Source of the DNA: Prostheceraeus crozeri
Lineage: Eukaryota > Platyhelminthes > Polycladida > Euryleptidae
Assembly: GCA_907163375.1 (NCBI GenBank)
Contig: CAJQUW010003174.1
Span: 310,001-374,000 of the forward strand
DNA length: 64,000 nt
Reading direction: 5' to 3'
This document shows positions 1-12,733 of this stretch, one piece after another. The notes below the pieces were generated by a model. That model was given only the letters and a program-made list of their open reading frames with translations. It had not been told where the DNA came from and did not search any database. The translations under genes and the position numbers were made by a program. Each line of letters begins with the position of its first letter. Within the stretch, counting starts at the first letter, position 1.

Positions 1-1347
1 GATGGAAGCGAAAAATATCGATTCTATATCATCTACGACAGAAGGTTTGATATACATATGATTAATTATTATTTTAGAAAGGTATAATTTTTCAATTTCC
101 TCAAGCCACTTCGTGAGAACGTACCTTTAACAGATGACGGATTAAAGAACTTGAATAAACACTAAATATCAATGGCATGATATTCAAGGAAAACGGCAGG
201 TAAGTGCACTTAAAAGATAACAATACGCAATAATGAATATACACAATATTTAATAATGTCAGTCCTAAAAAGGACTGATAGGTGTTCACACCGGCCAACT
301 AGACTAAATTGTAAGCAATTAAAATCATCATGTTTTCAAAGTGAAAACTGTATCTAAAACAATCCCTGAAATTTTTCTAGATGGATGATATATAGTTTTG
401 AAAATGATATACCGGGATTTTCAGTTATTCATATGGATTGGAGTTAGAGCGATTTAAAGAGGAAATGGTGAAAATATTTGAATGTTTTTAATTGTAGAAA
501 TGAAATGTATCGACTTTCTTCTATCATAATCTCGTATCAGGTTTCACTGATGACTAGAAATGTCGCAAAAATTTATTTTGATTCAATTGAAATTCTGTAA
601 TCACCCAGGCCGGGCCGACCTGAAATATCTAGTACCCGTCCGATATTTATTATGTCTGTAATTAAAGATTCCTGACTTGATCGTTTGAATTCTCTGAATC
701 AAATCATTTAATGGTTTATCAACATGATTCTTAAGCAAAAAGATGAAACGAATATCTGCAAAATAAGTCACAAATACAGTATACTTTCTCAACCAAATCC
801 TGTGTAAGGAGTTTCACAACTTTGTCTCAGTTAAGGCATCTATTGAAAAGTCTAGGCAATTCAAGATTAAGTCTGGTCAAGCAGCACTGTTGCTTTTCGA
901 CTCTGTACGCTGCGAAAATGTTATTTAACTTGAAATGTTTCAACTATATCACGTGACGATGATGTTAAACAACTGTCGATAGCCAATAAGCTATTGACAT
1001 TTATAGCTTTTTAGAATGAATCCCAAGGCCACTGCGCTCAACTAATGTAATTGATATTTTCATTAATTGAGGATGGTTAAGTGCATAAAGCAATTAACTT
1101 TGTCACCCAGGCATAGATACAAAATTTATGCGGGCATAGCCGGGCCTGATATTTTGCAGTAGATGTGGACCGGGCAACGGGTAGAATGCGGGCTGGAAAA
1201 GCCGGTCCGGTTCTAGCTCTGGTTGAGAGTGCGAATTAGACAGAAAAGCACCACTTTATTGCCGGTACATGGAGAGTAGATTGCATTGAATCGAGATTGT
1301 AAAGCCTACATTACAACGAAAATCTGCACCTAAATACAATATAATGA

Positions 1348-1354
<7 letters not shown>
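1..1354. other. AT-rich non-coding stretch, no gene seen
   Basis: No open frame here has a recognisable domain or convincing splice context. Two short GC-rich patches near 596-650 and 1,100-1,215 share 'TCACCCAGGC' and a CCGGGCC...TGA(A)ATAT pattern, and may be remnants of one decayed repeat. Nothing else is supported. Confidence 0.5.
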
Positions 1355-1378
<24 letters not shown>

Positions 1379-1386
1379 TACACACG
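1351..1386. repeat. (CA)n microsatellite
   Basis: A run of about 12 CA dinucleotides is preceded by CTCTCTC and followed by an imperfect CATACACACG. It is a simple sequence repeat with no coding meaning. Confidence 0.9.
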
Positions 1387-2330
1387 CATTCTTTTACTGG
1401 TTAGTTCATCTTATTTCTTTATTTCAATCACCGCTAGCATCTTTACTGATATCATATCTCTACAGAAACAGTGACTTAACAGCATACAATACAGAAGGAT
1501 CTGCTGTCATAAATTGATACGAAAGTTGAACGCTGGAAATTCCCTAGTTGACATTGCAACTTCCTAATATAAAAAGATGACCGTCTGACTGACTTCTTGG
1601 TGAATCAATTGACCGTTGTCTTCCAAACAATCATTAAATCATTGGCCAGAGAAATCGCATGATAAATTGTGGATGAGTTTGAGCAGGAATTGGAGCCTAT
1701 GAATAAAACAACTACTACAGCATTTGATGTTTCGAAGAACTCATTTCTGAAGTATCCATAAAGAAGGGGCTGGCCTGATAATTGACAAGAGATGGAAAGT
1801 CAAAGCAGCAGCGATAAAAAAAGGAGAATGATGAAAAGGAGATGAATGATTGAGACCGAACGGCATGCACCTTTCCATCAGGCAATAATTAATCTTTGTA
1901 TTGACTACCCGACACCCATTTGTATCTCCCTTTCATTCTGTGTTGAATTTGACACAAAACAATAGTTCATGATGCCGCAAATCCATAACCGCCTTGCTAT
2001 ACATCAAATGTCCCGACAACATACGGCAATGGTCGGCTTTTCCATTCTACTGATGCAGATCGGTGTACCGACGCTAAAACCATTGACATTTCGTTATCAA
2101 AGCTCAAGATAAATGCTCAATAAAATTATCTAGCACAAAGAGCTGCATTAAAATTCTGTACTTGTTATTTTGCTTTAAAATATTCTATCTCTACTTCATT
2201 TCCTCTTTGCCTTGCCTTTAAATCAGCTCGCTCTATCCCTTCAATTTTCTCTTCAGAGAAACCCCCGCAAATGAGTTTCGGACAATCCAATACTATCGAC
2301 TGGCGGAACCCGGACCCATGTTTCTCTGTA
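1387..2330. other. Non-coding stretch, nothing recognised
   Basis: No supported gene, RNA or clear repeat was recognised between the CA microsatellite and the hAT-like element that follows. Confidence 0.5.
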
Positions 2331-2338
2331 AGTCAAAC

Positions 2339-2968
2339 AATGGAGTGGTAACTCCGATTTAATATTAAATCCCCAATGTGTATACACTTTCGATTTTACC
2401 AAATGAATGAATTCGAGGAAGATGCATTCAAAATTGTTTCCAAATGTCAGATACGCACATATATGCAGTTTTGAAGAAATTACAACGGAATTGATTGATC
2501 ATGATAGCAAAGCAGAAGGAAATGATATTATTTTACAGATTGTCCGTGTCATGACAGCCTTGGAGAGGTAATATTTGTCAAATTGGCAACTCGATGACCT
2601 GCTATTGCTTTCATGAATGAGAAATATGAAATTTCAGCCAAGAAAGTACAAAAAGATGTCGACATTTTCATGAAGACTTCCATTGTAAAGCGGATAATGA
2701 AATTCCGTTGATAATCAGCATAATTTTCGCTTAGTTAGGAGGCTTATTAGAAAATATTCATTCTTTTTTGTTATCCAACTTCTTTCATACTACTTATAAA
2801 GGGGCGTCATCTCGGTAGTATATAATTTGGGAAAATTTTGACTTTTTTATAGCTGCTCAAATAATTTTTTGGACCCCGGGAACGTAATCTCCGCAAGAAA
2901 CTGAATATTTTCACTGCATACAGATGCTTGTTTGAGTGAACACACTACCTATATATCCCTACTCTGTG
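2339..2968 (+). mobile_element. hAT-like MITE, copy A (left end shortened)
   Basis: About 630 bp homologous along its whole length to the elements at 27,123-27,754 (opposite strand) and 29,116-29,897. The right end is a terminal inverted repeat ending ...ACTCTGTG. The left end starts inside the family's TIR and lacks roughly its first 18 bases. It is flanked by near-identical octamers, AGTCAAAC (2,331-2,338) and GGTCAAAC (2,969-2,976). An 8-bp target duplication is the hallmark of the hAT superfamily. There is no transposase coding, so it is non-autonomous. Its right edge lies directly beside the LINE fragment. Confidence 0.75.
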
Positions 2969-2989
2969 GGTCAAACTAAAGCTGAAGTA

Positions 2990-4249
2990 TGAGAGGCTTG
3001 TAAAGTCTTCAAAAGGAGAGCAAATGAATGCTGTAGAGAATGTCATATTAGTCACGACATCTTTCACATGGACGAAGACCAATCGTCCTAACATTGAAAA
3101 GTTGCGTTTCATCACATTGTTGCCTACACTTCTGAAGATCTTAGAGAAACTGGTGGTCAAAAGTGTTGTACACATTTCGAAGCTTCTTTTGGACCTGAAC
3201 AACACGGGTTCCGACCAAACGCGTCAACAACTACAGTTTTGCTAAAGCTAACGGATTACGCACATCGGCAAATGAACTCTCTTTGTACATTTGGTGTAGC
3301 CTTAGCCAGTTTCGATCTCTCACGTGCATTCGACACCATTGATTGTGATTTGATCATTGAGAAGCTCAAAGATTGTGCCTTCCCCAATAAATTCGTGCGC
3401 TGGATCCGGGACTATCTAAAGAACAGAACGGCCTACATGAAAGTTCGCGGCCAAAGCTCCTCTAAAGTTCTGATATGGAGAGGGGTTCCACAGGGATAAG
3501 TTACTGGTCCTGCTCTGTTTTGCACTTATGTGAAAGACATTAAAAGTTGTTCACAAACCGTCCTGACGGTTAAGTATGATGATGACATCAATTTAGTGAT
3601 CCCTTTGCTCACTTCTGACCCAACTTCTATTAGACAGCTCATTGATGACGAAACTAAGACTCTAACAGCATTATACAGGGCTCATAAATTGACCATGAAC
3701 ATCGAAAAATCCAAAGTGTTGCTTGTTTCCCCTCACAAAATTGACTTCACACTTTCTCCAATTTTGCCATGTGTTGAGTCAATGAAAGTTCTCGGTGTTG
3801 TCATCAATAGCAGGTTAGACTGGAACTCACATGTCGCCTATCTTCGCAAAAAATGCAATCAAAGACTGCACATAATCCGGAAGCTAAGAGGCACCGTCTC
3901 CAAAGAAGAGCTGCATGAGGTCTATGTGTCTTTAATTCGCTCTGTTCTTGAGTTTTCTTCTCCAATCTTCGTTGGCCTGAATAAAAGACTGAGCAGCACT
4001 CTTTGCAAGATTAATAAGCGCGCCCATAGAATTATAAGAGGCTGGTCGTCGAATGATGCCCCACACGCAGTGTTTTGTAATTGCAATGAAGAGACACTAG
4101 ACCTGAGAAGAATCTGTGCATCAGAGCGACTCTACAAAAATGCTGAAAGTGATTCCCAGCTTTTGCTCCACTCTTGTGTCCCGCGTAAACTAACATACTC
4201 CCAACAATGTTGTCAACCGCTGATAAAGTCACTAAAGTACCAAAGATAA
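2990..4249 (+). pseudogene. Non-LTR (LINE) reverse transcriptase remnant
   Basis: This is the reverse transcriptase part of a CR1/Jockey-group LINE, which would copy the element's RNA at a nicked target. Readable blocks in order: an 'ITLLPTLLKILEKLV' entry motif near 3,108-3,152, a fingers/palm block with FDLSRAFDTID near 3,316-3,348, the GVPQG turn at 3,483-3,497, the catalytic box reading YDDD near 3,574-3,585, LTMNIEKSK, VLGVVINSRLDW, and a thumb region rich in K and R to 4,249. It is broken in three ways. The frame shifts near 3,180-3,245. A TAA stop falls immediately after GVPQG (3,498-3,500). The catalytic box has D where A is usual (family norm F/YADD). No apurinic-type endonuclease was seen upstream, so it is 5'-truncated. 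The clade is inferred from motif feel only. Confidence 0.88.
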
Positions 4250-6689
4250 TTTTTTCCCTTTATGACTGGCTATTTGAATCGACAGTCTTCTTTATGTTGA
4301 AAGCTTTACATGCTTTGACTATTTCATGAATACTTGCTGTTTAACTTTACTTCTGTTGAATTTCTGCAACTGTGTCTTGTCAAATGATGATTTTTAATGA
4401 CACACACTTACTTACTTATTTAAATTAAGCGCGGTCAAGGAAACTTGCTATTTACAATGTATTTATAAATTCGTTCGGAAAATTGTGCCAATGCCCAGAA
4501 CAGTTATTTAATTATATTTGAACAGAACAATCACACAATTTGCATAATACTTTTTCACAATGTCAGAGGATTAAAAAATTAACAATTTGCTGCGATCTCC
4601 CTTACTATGATGTCCCATTTATCATCGCAGTTTTGATTCACAGATTGAGTTGAACGTCATAATACATGTATATCATACCAACGTCCAGTAATTGAGCATG
4701 ATTCATTCCCCAATTTGTATATTTACAGACGACGCGTCGAATATTACAATTATTCAAATATAATTGTGTATCACATCGAAGTCGCTACTTGAGAAAATCA
4801 ATGACAAGTGAATGCATTGCATCAATTCAAAGCTTCTTTACTACTGTTTCACGTCATTCAAATCACGACCATGGATATCTCATTCATGTGATTCTCTCCA
4901 GGTGTCACAAGTGGAACTCGATGCTGGAAAATGCATTTCGTTGACTTTCATTAAGAAAACCGAGCAGGTTTCGTGTCATTACTTATCTTGTTTGACAAAC
5001 TGCACAAACTGGCGAATATCGATCTGCATCATCGAGTTTCATGGGATGAAGCTTTTGTTTCTTCCGTCAAAATTTCAGAGGAAAACTTTCCATTCTAATT
5101 TATAATGCGTTTGAGTCTGCCACCATTCAAATCTATCTCAATTTTGCCAACTATTTCAAGTGAGATAATTTGTCAAAATTTAATTTATTTGATACCATTT
5201 TCATCTGTCATCTAGACAAAAGTCTCCTTAATTCTCAATCTAAAATCGATTTATTCACTTCCATTAAAGGCATGAAACAATTGCATTCCAACTTACCTGT
5301 ATAAGCTTGTAGCGCGTGCGGAGCTTTCACAGAGAAATCTGCAGAGATAAAAGTAAAACAAATGATGTTCAAAGTATCATAATATCCATGAAATGATGAG
5401 AGAATTTGCATTCTTTAAATCTTCCTTCTGCTCTACCTCGCGCGCTATTCTATGGCAGGTGTAGAATAAAAAAGTATGCTTCTAAACACAAAAATCAAAC
5501 TGAAATATATTTATACAATGAATATCTAAAATAGGAAATTTTAGTGCCGACATTCTTGGCAAATAAAGTTTCTCAAGAAATATTTTGCAGTGGCAACATT
5601 ACTACAATGTCTCAATATCAGAGGAATGTGATTGTAAATGGAAACGTGTGCGAACTACCGATAACTTGACGTCCTCGAAAGGAAATGCACCGTATCAGCA
5701 AAAATTGAATCATATCAGACATTATCATTTTTTCTGATACTACTTAATTAGTTAGCATAAATTTGCCTAATACTTGACCCGTCGTAGGACCACCCCCCTC
5801 AAATTTTCCATGTTCCGATTGATAAAACCTTTTGAAAAGAGGGTTGCTATACATTTCGAGTCTCCTCTTTTGAGTGGTAGTGCCGATTTTGCATGATTCG
5901 AAGATCTTCATGGCACAAATTCAAATTTAAAATTTGTATGTTCAATTTTTTTTCATTTTTCATGAATCTATTTATTTTTTGACTCTGTTCATTACATTTT
6001 CAGTATTTATGCAAACATTTAGTGAAGTATGTCTATATGGTGCTATAAGTATAATATTCTGCGTTAATGTTAATACAAGAAATAGCTATTTGAAATTTGA
6101 ACGTAAATTATGTCTTTTCACGCATTGTTGCGTTTTTCTATTTTTACAAGGACAAGGACATGATACACTCCCAATGCAATCTTTCGAATGGTGACATGCA
6201 TTTTGCACTATTCCGTGGGTTTCATATCTAAAAATCTACATCAAAACTTCACATTTTCACATTTTACATTTATATACGCATGTACTCATTTTGGGAGATA
6301 AGATAAATCTGTATGTTAATAATCTTGAATTGCGCATGCATCAATATCATGTAAATATGATACGCAAACACTATATCAATAATCAATGCTACTCGTAATG
6401 AAAACCATCAATTTTCTAAAAAGTACTTTTAAAAATTGCTTTTAAGATAGTCAGTCAATTTTTCCAAAATTTATACTAAAAGTTTAACATTCACACAAAC
6501 TAAAGGTCACAAAAAATTGAACTTTCATCTGACATATTTTAGGAGATATAAAAAGAAGTTGATAGGGGGCACTTTGCATCTTGGTCCTGATAGGGTTAAT
6601 CCTAATTAGAACAAGCAATTTTGTTATCAAGCAATCTGGGCTATAGGGCTTGAAGTTAAGTGATCGATCCTCAGATTTTGAAGTTTACA
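4250..6689. other. Non-coding stretch, no gene supported
   Basis: Short open frames here (for example 4,812-5,105 plus) show no known domain. A possible acceptor-donor bounded block of about 21 codons near 4,902-4,964 (plus) has no support beyond splice-like ends. Nothing else was recognised. Confidence 0.45.
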
Positions 6690-6800
6690 GTCCGGTAGAC
6701 CGAACGTAATTCTACAGGGACCAAGACCGAAAATGAGAGCTTCAAACAATGTGCACAACCCACAGTCACCAAGAATCTGCGTGTCTGCTGAGTTCTACAT
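6690..6800 (-). repeat. Diverged single arm of the fold-back family at 60.2 kb
   Basis: This segment matches the left arm of the inverted-repeat element at 60,234-60,960. It keeps a TCCGGTAGACCGAACG-like end, a CTACAGGGACCAAGACC block and an AATCTGCGTGTCTGC block in the same order, with substitutions. It is a solo, decayed arm with no partner nearby. Confidence 0.6.
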
Positions 6801-6847
6801 ATCGAATACTTCATTGGTTGCCCCACACAAAACAAAGTTCGGTGGGC

Positions 6848-7140
6848 TCAATAACAAACAGAATGACCACAGTTTATACATTTTTTCACAAAATGAGAAT
6901 TAATGCAGAATATTCTTTTTTTCAAATCTTCTAAGTCTATCTTGTAAATGAGATAACAAAACAAAGGTGGGCTGGTCCCACTACCTTGTGGAACGCCACA
7001 AGGCATGCAATGCCATGAAGATGCATAGTTTTGCAAGCAAACTCGCTGAGCATGCTGCCTGAGAAAACCGGAAATCCATAAGACAGCTTCCGATGAAATT
7101 CTGTTTTCCTTGCAGGATGCCATCGTGGGGAATTTGTCAA
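6848..7140 (-). pseudogene. Second LINE reverse transcriptase fragment
   Basis: On the minus strand an open segment contains CGVPQGSGTSPPLFCYLIYK, which matches the conserved RT turn block (family pattern GVPQGSxLGPLLF with a hydrophobic tail before the catalytic box). Upstream residues, WISGFLRQHAQRV and so on, fit the usual W-x-S-Y-L...R..V spacing. Catalytic residues are absent and the frame is broken on both sides. It differs clearly from the LINE at 3-4.2 kb, so it is a separate insertion. Confidence 0.7.
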
Positions 7141-7401
7141 ATGCCTACCCCACTCATCGTCTTGTCAGAGAAATCCAGTGTTAAGCAGTTTGAAGTTTTC
7201 GGTAAAAAAATAGATTTTCTGTTATTTCTGTTTAAATGAATTCCCCATAATGTGTGTCTGCAAATGCCATGCTTCTGACTCATGCCATTAGCAAGTTAGC
7301 GAGATTTCGGGTATTCATCAAATACTACTTCTAAGCACACTACTGGCATGACGCCTAAGCTAGTTCGCCTGTAATAATCAGTACAGTGCTTTTTTGCAAA
7401 C

Positions 7402-7834
7402 ACACGGTAGAGAGAATAATTAGATATTGAGTTGTATTCTTAGTTACAAAAATGGAAACAGACCTCAATAACTGCCATTTCATCCAATATCAGGAATCAT
7501 TAGCAGGCCTAGTTAACATCTCTTAACATTCACAATTCTCTCTCTTTGAAGCTGTGTCCATGCATTTCTCAAGTATAAGTGACATTTTGACGGGTATTTA
7601 TTAAATACACTAATTTTAAATTTCACTTTTGATTTCACTAACTTGCTAGTTGCTTATCTCAAATTTACCCGGGACTGACTGCAACTTTAAATGAGGAGTT
7701 ATCTTGATGTTGAGAGCCATGAACTAGGCCTCCTGATGATTCCTGATATTGGATAAAATGGCTGTTATTCAGGTCTATTCCAATTTTTCAACTGAGGATG
7801 CAATTCAATATTTAATTATTCTATTTATACCGTG
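7402..7834. mobile_element. Fold-back (inverted-repeat) MITE
   Basis: Two arms of about 130-150 bp face each other. The left arm (about 7,402-7,545) and the reverse complement of the right arm (about 7,705-7,834) share an ACGGTA...AGAATAATTA end, then TCCAATATCAGGAATCAT and an AGGCCTAGTT block. The 150-bp centre has no coding potential. A solo arm of the same family is at about 10,600-10,712. No target duplication was read with confidence. Confidence 0.75.
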
Positions 7835-8704
7835 CTTCTGATTGGCTTTGCATGCTAGAAAGTGGCTTAGCTCGGTGGTTCCCGACATGCTGCGTTGTGT
7901 TGATCTGCATGTATTTAGCTTCATCAGAAGGCCTCATGAAAACTTGAAGAAATTCCATGCCTGAGTTAGGAAGTCAAAGTTGATGATTAAATTTAATTTA
8001 GTCAGCTAAACGGATGCAATGATTCTGCTCAATAGATGCAGTTTGCACAAGAAGATGGTCATATTTTCTAAAACGATGATTTACGAATTGTGCAATTTTG
8101 CGAGGAATAGATGCCTTTGTAAAGTGTCAATCACCGTGCGCATCCGCGTGGATATAAAAATGTTAATCTCTCACCTTTGCGTCTGTTTCGTATTCTGCAA
8201 ATTATGGAGATCTGATTCGATTTCCCATTTAATGTTTATGAAGTTGAGAAACGATTGAACGTTATGTAGATTTCCTCCGTGATGATTAATCAAATATTAT
8301 GAAAATCATGAGTTTACCGCTTGGTCTATCCTGCGTTGTTATTGAAAGCTGAATTTTTGTTTGTTCACTGACTTAAGCCGCACCTATATCAGGCATATCG
8401 TTCAAAAACATCAAGAGTAAATATATTCCTAACTTTTCATGTTATGAAATGACCGAGAAAAGACGAGAAAAGACGAACTTGCCTTTCAATATGCAAAGCG
8501 ATATATTTTCCATGGTCTCACCCATTTATCGTCAGGCCGAATTGAATTGATCTTATTATTCAATTTAGTGTGGCCTGGCGATGCGGAGCACTATCTGACA
8601 AAATCAATTGCTTAGCCTAATGGAAAGTAAGATCGCATTTTCTCGGATCTTTAATAAACTAGAAGTGCATCGCAGTAATTCAAGTTTACCTGTTGTAGCT
8701 CCAA
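7835..8704. other. Non-coding spacer
   Basis: No gene or structural element was recognised between the fold-back element and the minisatellite. Confidence 0.45.
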
Positions 8705-9867
8705 CTGCTTTCATGTATCAACGTTCACTGCTAAACGGTTTCATGTATCAACCTTCACTGCTAAATGGTTTCAGTATCAACGTTCACTGCTAAATGGTTT
8801 CAGTATCAACGTTCACTGCTAAATGGTTTCAGTATCAACGTTCACTGCTAAATGGTTTCAGTATCAACGTTCACTGCTAAATGGTTTCAGTATCAACGTT
8901 CACTGCTAAATGGTTTCAGTATCAACGTTCACTGCTAAATGGTTTCAGTATCAACGTTCACTGCTAAATGGTTTCAGTATCAACGTTCACTGCTAAATGG
9001 TTTCAGTATCAACGTTCACTGCTAAATGGTTTCAGTATCAACGTTCACTGCTAAATGGTTTCATGTATCAACGTTCACTGCTAAATGGTTTCAGTATCAA
9101 CGCTCACTGCTAAATGGTTTCAGTATCAACGCTCACTCCTAAATGGTTTCAGTATCAACGTTCACTGCTAAATGGTTTCAGTATCAACGTTCACTGCTAA
9201 ATGGTTTCAGTATCAACGTTCACTGCTAAATGGTTTCAGTATCAACGTTCACTGCTAAATGGTTTCAGTATCAACGTTCACTGCTAAATGGTTTCAGTAT
9301 CAACGTTCACTGCTAAATGGTTTCAGTATCAACCTTCACTGCTAAATGGTTTCAGTATCAACGTTCACTGCTAAATGGTTTCAGTATCAACGTTCACTGC
9401 TAAATGGTTTCAGTATCAACGTTCACTGCTAAATGGTTTCAGTATCAACCTTCACTGCTAAATGGTTTCAGTATCAACGTTCACTGCTAAATGGTTTCAG
9501 TATCAACCTTCACTGCTAAATGGTTTCAGTATCAACGTTCACTGCTAAATGGTTTCAGTATCAACGTTCACTGCTAAATGGTTTCAGTATCAACGTTCAC
9601 TGCTAAATGGTTTCAGTATCAACGTTCACTGCTAAATGGTTTCAGTATCAACGTTCACTGCTAAATGGTTTCAGTATCAACGTTCACTGCTAAATGGTTT
9701 CAGTATCAACGTTCACTGCTAAATGGTTTCAGTATCAACCTTCACTGCTAAATGGTTTCAGTATCAACGTTCACTGCTAAATGGTTTCAGTATCAACGTT
9801 CACTGCTAAATGGTTTCAGTATCAACGTTCACTGCTAAATGGTTTCAGTATCAACGTTCACTGCTAG
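8705..9867. repeat. 29-bp minisatellite, about 40 copies
   Basis: A head-to-tail array with a 29-bp unit that runs GTATCAACGTTCACTGCTAA and then ATGGTTTCA. The first one or two units and one internal unit (near 9,061) carry CATGTATC in place of CAGTATC, making them 1 bp longer. Scattered G-to-C and single-base variants (AACCTTC, AACGCTC, CACTCC) recur. The long homogeneous run suggests recent expansion. Spacers are absent, so this is not a CRISPR array. Confidence 0.97.
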
Positions 9868-11708
9868 ATTCGATTCACAACTCAATCGAATCAAGACACG
9901 ACACGGTCAAAAAAATTCGAAGGATCCAGGAAACGGAAGATGTCAAAGTTAAACAAATACCCTAGTGGACAATCCTGTAAATAATTAGGTAATTAAAAGT
10001 CATGAACGAATGAATATAAATCAATACTAACAACATTGTACGTATAATAGCTAATACGTACTAGCTAATACTATAAGGCTAGGGCTATAGGACTAGCCAA
10101 TACGTATAAAGGCTAGTCGACTCAACTGAAGACGGTAAGGGAAATAAATTAATACTTATAAACGATTTTATTTTATCTTATAAGAACTGAAATTAGAGTT
10201 CGTCATGGACCTTACGAGAAGCTTACTTAAAAATAACAAAAGGTGAAAAAAAGAAACCTAAAAAAACAAAATTAAGTTTGCTATGTATGTAGTCATCAGG
10301 GAGGAACCATGTGGCTGCATGAAGCAAGGTTTCGGCCCCTAACCTCCTAACTAAAGAACGAGCGCATAATTAAAGTTTGAATCTTTAAAACTCGACTGGT
10401 TATCGTCTAAAATTAATTAATTAAAAACAAAGCAAAAGTAAATTAAATCTAGCAATTAGTGTGGATTATATATTTTGATTTCTGAATTACCAGCTATTTA
10501 TCTGAACCACGTATCGAAGTTGTGGGGCTCAGGTACGATGATCTCACAGAGTGAATTATACAGTGAATTGTATAGATAAAGTGGATGCGTCAATGTTGAA
10601 AGATGTGAACTAGGCCTGCTGATGATTCCTGATATTGGATAAAATGACCGATTTTCAGGTATGTTCCTAACTGAGGAAGCGACTCAATATTTAATGATTC
10701 TATTTACAGTTCCTATCTTTGTTTAGATAATTCGCTGCTTTCATTTGAATTTGCTGACAATCTCGAAGAAAAAGCTTCAGTTAGGATCCAAATATCTGGT
10801 CAAAAGCAGCGCGTACTTCAATATATCCAAATGGTGGCAAATACGGAGGATTGTATCTTATATTGGTCGACAGAGATTGTTGGGTTTTCGGAAATGAGGA
10901 TTAATATCTTTACGCTTGAAGCAATACGGAAATTTGATAAGACTGCCTTCGTTGCTGTCTATCGGTGATATGATTATCTGGGAATAATACACCTCGTTCG
11001 AGTGTCATTTCTATGAGGAATAAAGATCTGATTTTCGATTCCGTTTCTTTTACCGAGCACCTTCAAGTCAGAAATTCACTATTTTGTTTAGTTGTATCTA
11101 TAGTTGATATCGAAATTCAACAGAACATCCCACCAAGATCAGATGATTAGAAACAAAAGCTGAGAAAAAATTCGACGAACAATGCCATAGAAAGTTGAGA
11201 TTAGATGTTGAAATTTTTATTAGGAAATAAGATTACCAAATATTTTCCGATATATTCGAGTCTAAGAATGCAAGATATTCCAGGCATTGTGACGAATTAT
11301 GCAGTGCTCGTCTATGAAGAATGGCATACCGTTTGAATTTATAAAGCGTTTTATTTGATTACTTCATTTGCTTAGATTTGGTGAAATTGCTTTTAGCTAG
11401 ACTGAGATTGTATTCTTCAGCTGTGAATAAGGATTGAAAATGTAAAAAATGCACACAAATTTAGTACAAATTGACGCAAACACCGATGTTTGCGACCGCA
11501 ACTACTTTCACCAGGATTGGAATACAAGTCGACTGGAAGGCTAAGCAAGTCAAATACCCTATCTAGACAGCTAGAAACTGCGTGCAAAAATTAATATTCT
11601 TTGCAATTCAATTCTTTTATATTCTCCTTCGAAATACGTTTCCCATAGTACATCACCATTTTCTACATCATAATTGCTTTAAGCGAAGCCCCTTGTTCAC
11701 AGCTGCCT
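9868..11708. other. Spacer between the two minisatellites
   Basis: Contains one solo arm (about 10,600-10,712) of the fold-back family at 7.4 kb, recognised by GATGATTCCTGATATTGGAT and flanking matches. No coding region or RNA gene was recognised in the rest. Confidence 0.5.
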
Positions 11709-12733
11709 ATTGCTGGTAATCAAGGTGGCTGTTGGTGGTAATCAAGTTAGTTGGTGGCTGTTGGTGGTAATCAAGGTAGTTGGTGGATGTTGGTGGTAAT
11801 CAAGGTAGTTGGTGGCTGTTGGTGGTAATCAAGGTAGTTGGTGGATGTTGGTGGTAATCAAGGTAGTTGGTGGCTGTTGGTGGTAATCAAGGTAGTTGGT
11901 GGCTGTTGGTGGTAATCAAGGTAGTTGGTGGCTGTTGGTGGTAATCAAGGTAGTTGGTGGCTGTTGGTGGTAATCAAGGTAGTTGGTGGCTGTTGGTGGT
12001 AATCAAGGTAGTTGGTGGCTGTTGGTGGTAATCAAGGTAGTTGGTGGCTGTTGGTGGTAATCAAGGTAGTTGGTGGCTGTTGGTGGTAATCAAGGTAGTT
12101 GGTGGCTGTTGTTGGTAATCAAGATAGTTGGTGGCAGTTGGTGGTAATCAAGGTAGTTGGTGGCTGTTGGTGGTAATCAAGGTAGTTGGTGGCAGTTGGT
12201 GGTAATCAAGGTAGTTGGTGGCTGTTGGTGGTAATCAAGGTAGTTGGTGGCAGTTGGTGGTAATCAAGGTAGTTGGTGGCTGTTGGTGGTAATCAAGGTA
12301 GTTGGTGGCAGTTGGTGGTAATCAAGGTAGTTGGTGGCTGTTGGTGGTAATCAAGGTAGTTGGTGGCTGTTGGTGGTAATCAAGGTAGTTGGTGGCTATT
12401 GGTGGTAATCAAGGTAGTTGGTGGCTGTTGGTGGTAATCAAGGTAGTTGGTGGCTGTTGGTGGTAATCAAGGTAGTTGGTGGCTGTTGGTGGTAATCAAG
12501 GTAGTTGGTGGCTGTTGGTGGTAATCAAGGTAGTTGGTGGCTGTTGGTGGTAATCAAGGTAGTTGGTGGCTGTTGGTGGTAATCAAGGTAGTTGGTGGCT
12601 GTTGGTGGTAATCAAGGTAGTTGGTGGCTGTTGGTGGTAATCAAGGTAGTTGGTGGCTGTTGGTGGTAATCAAGGTAGTTGGTGGCTATTGGTGGTAATC
12701 AAGGTAGTTGGTGGCTGTTGGTAGCAATCAAGG
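11709..12733. repeat. Second 29-bp minisatellite, about 35 copies
   Basis: A head-to-tail array with unit TGTTGGTGGTAATCAAGGTA followed by GTTGGTGGC, also 29 bp. Variants include GGATGTTGG, GGCAGTTGG and GGCTATTGG. In the centre (about 12,130-12,345) GGCAG and GGCTG units alternate, a higher-order dimer of 58 bp. The G-rich strand is the plus strand. The array is unrelated in sequence to the one at 8.7-9.9 kb. Confidence 0.97.

Noticed and set aside
4902-4964. Small exon-like block bounded by CTCTCCAG and GTTTCG on the plus strand
   Set aside because: The donor is poor, there is no partner exon in phase nearby, and 21 codons are too few to judge.
7733-7760. CTGATGA in the 7.4-kb fold-back element as another hammerhead core
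   Set aside because: No hairpin and no GAAA follows at hammerhead distance.
8705-9867. CRISPR-like array of 29-bp repeats
   Set aside because: The 29-bp units are directly adjacent with no unique spacers, and the context is eukaryotic; it is a minisatellite.
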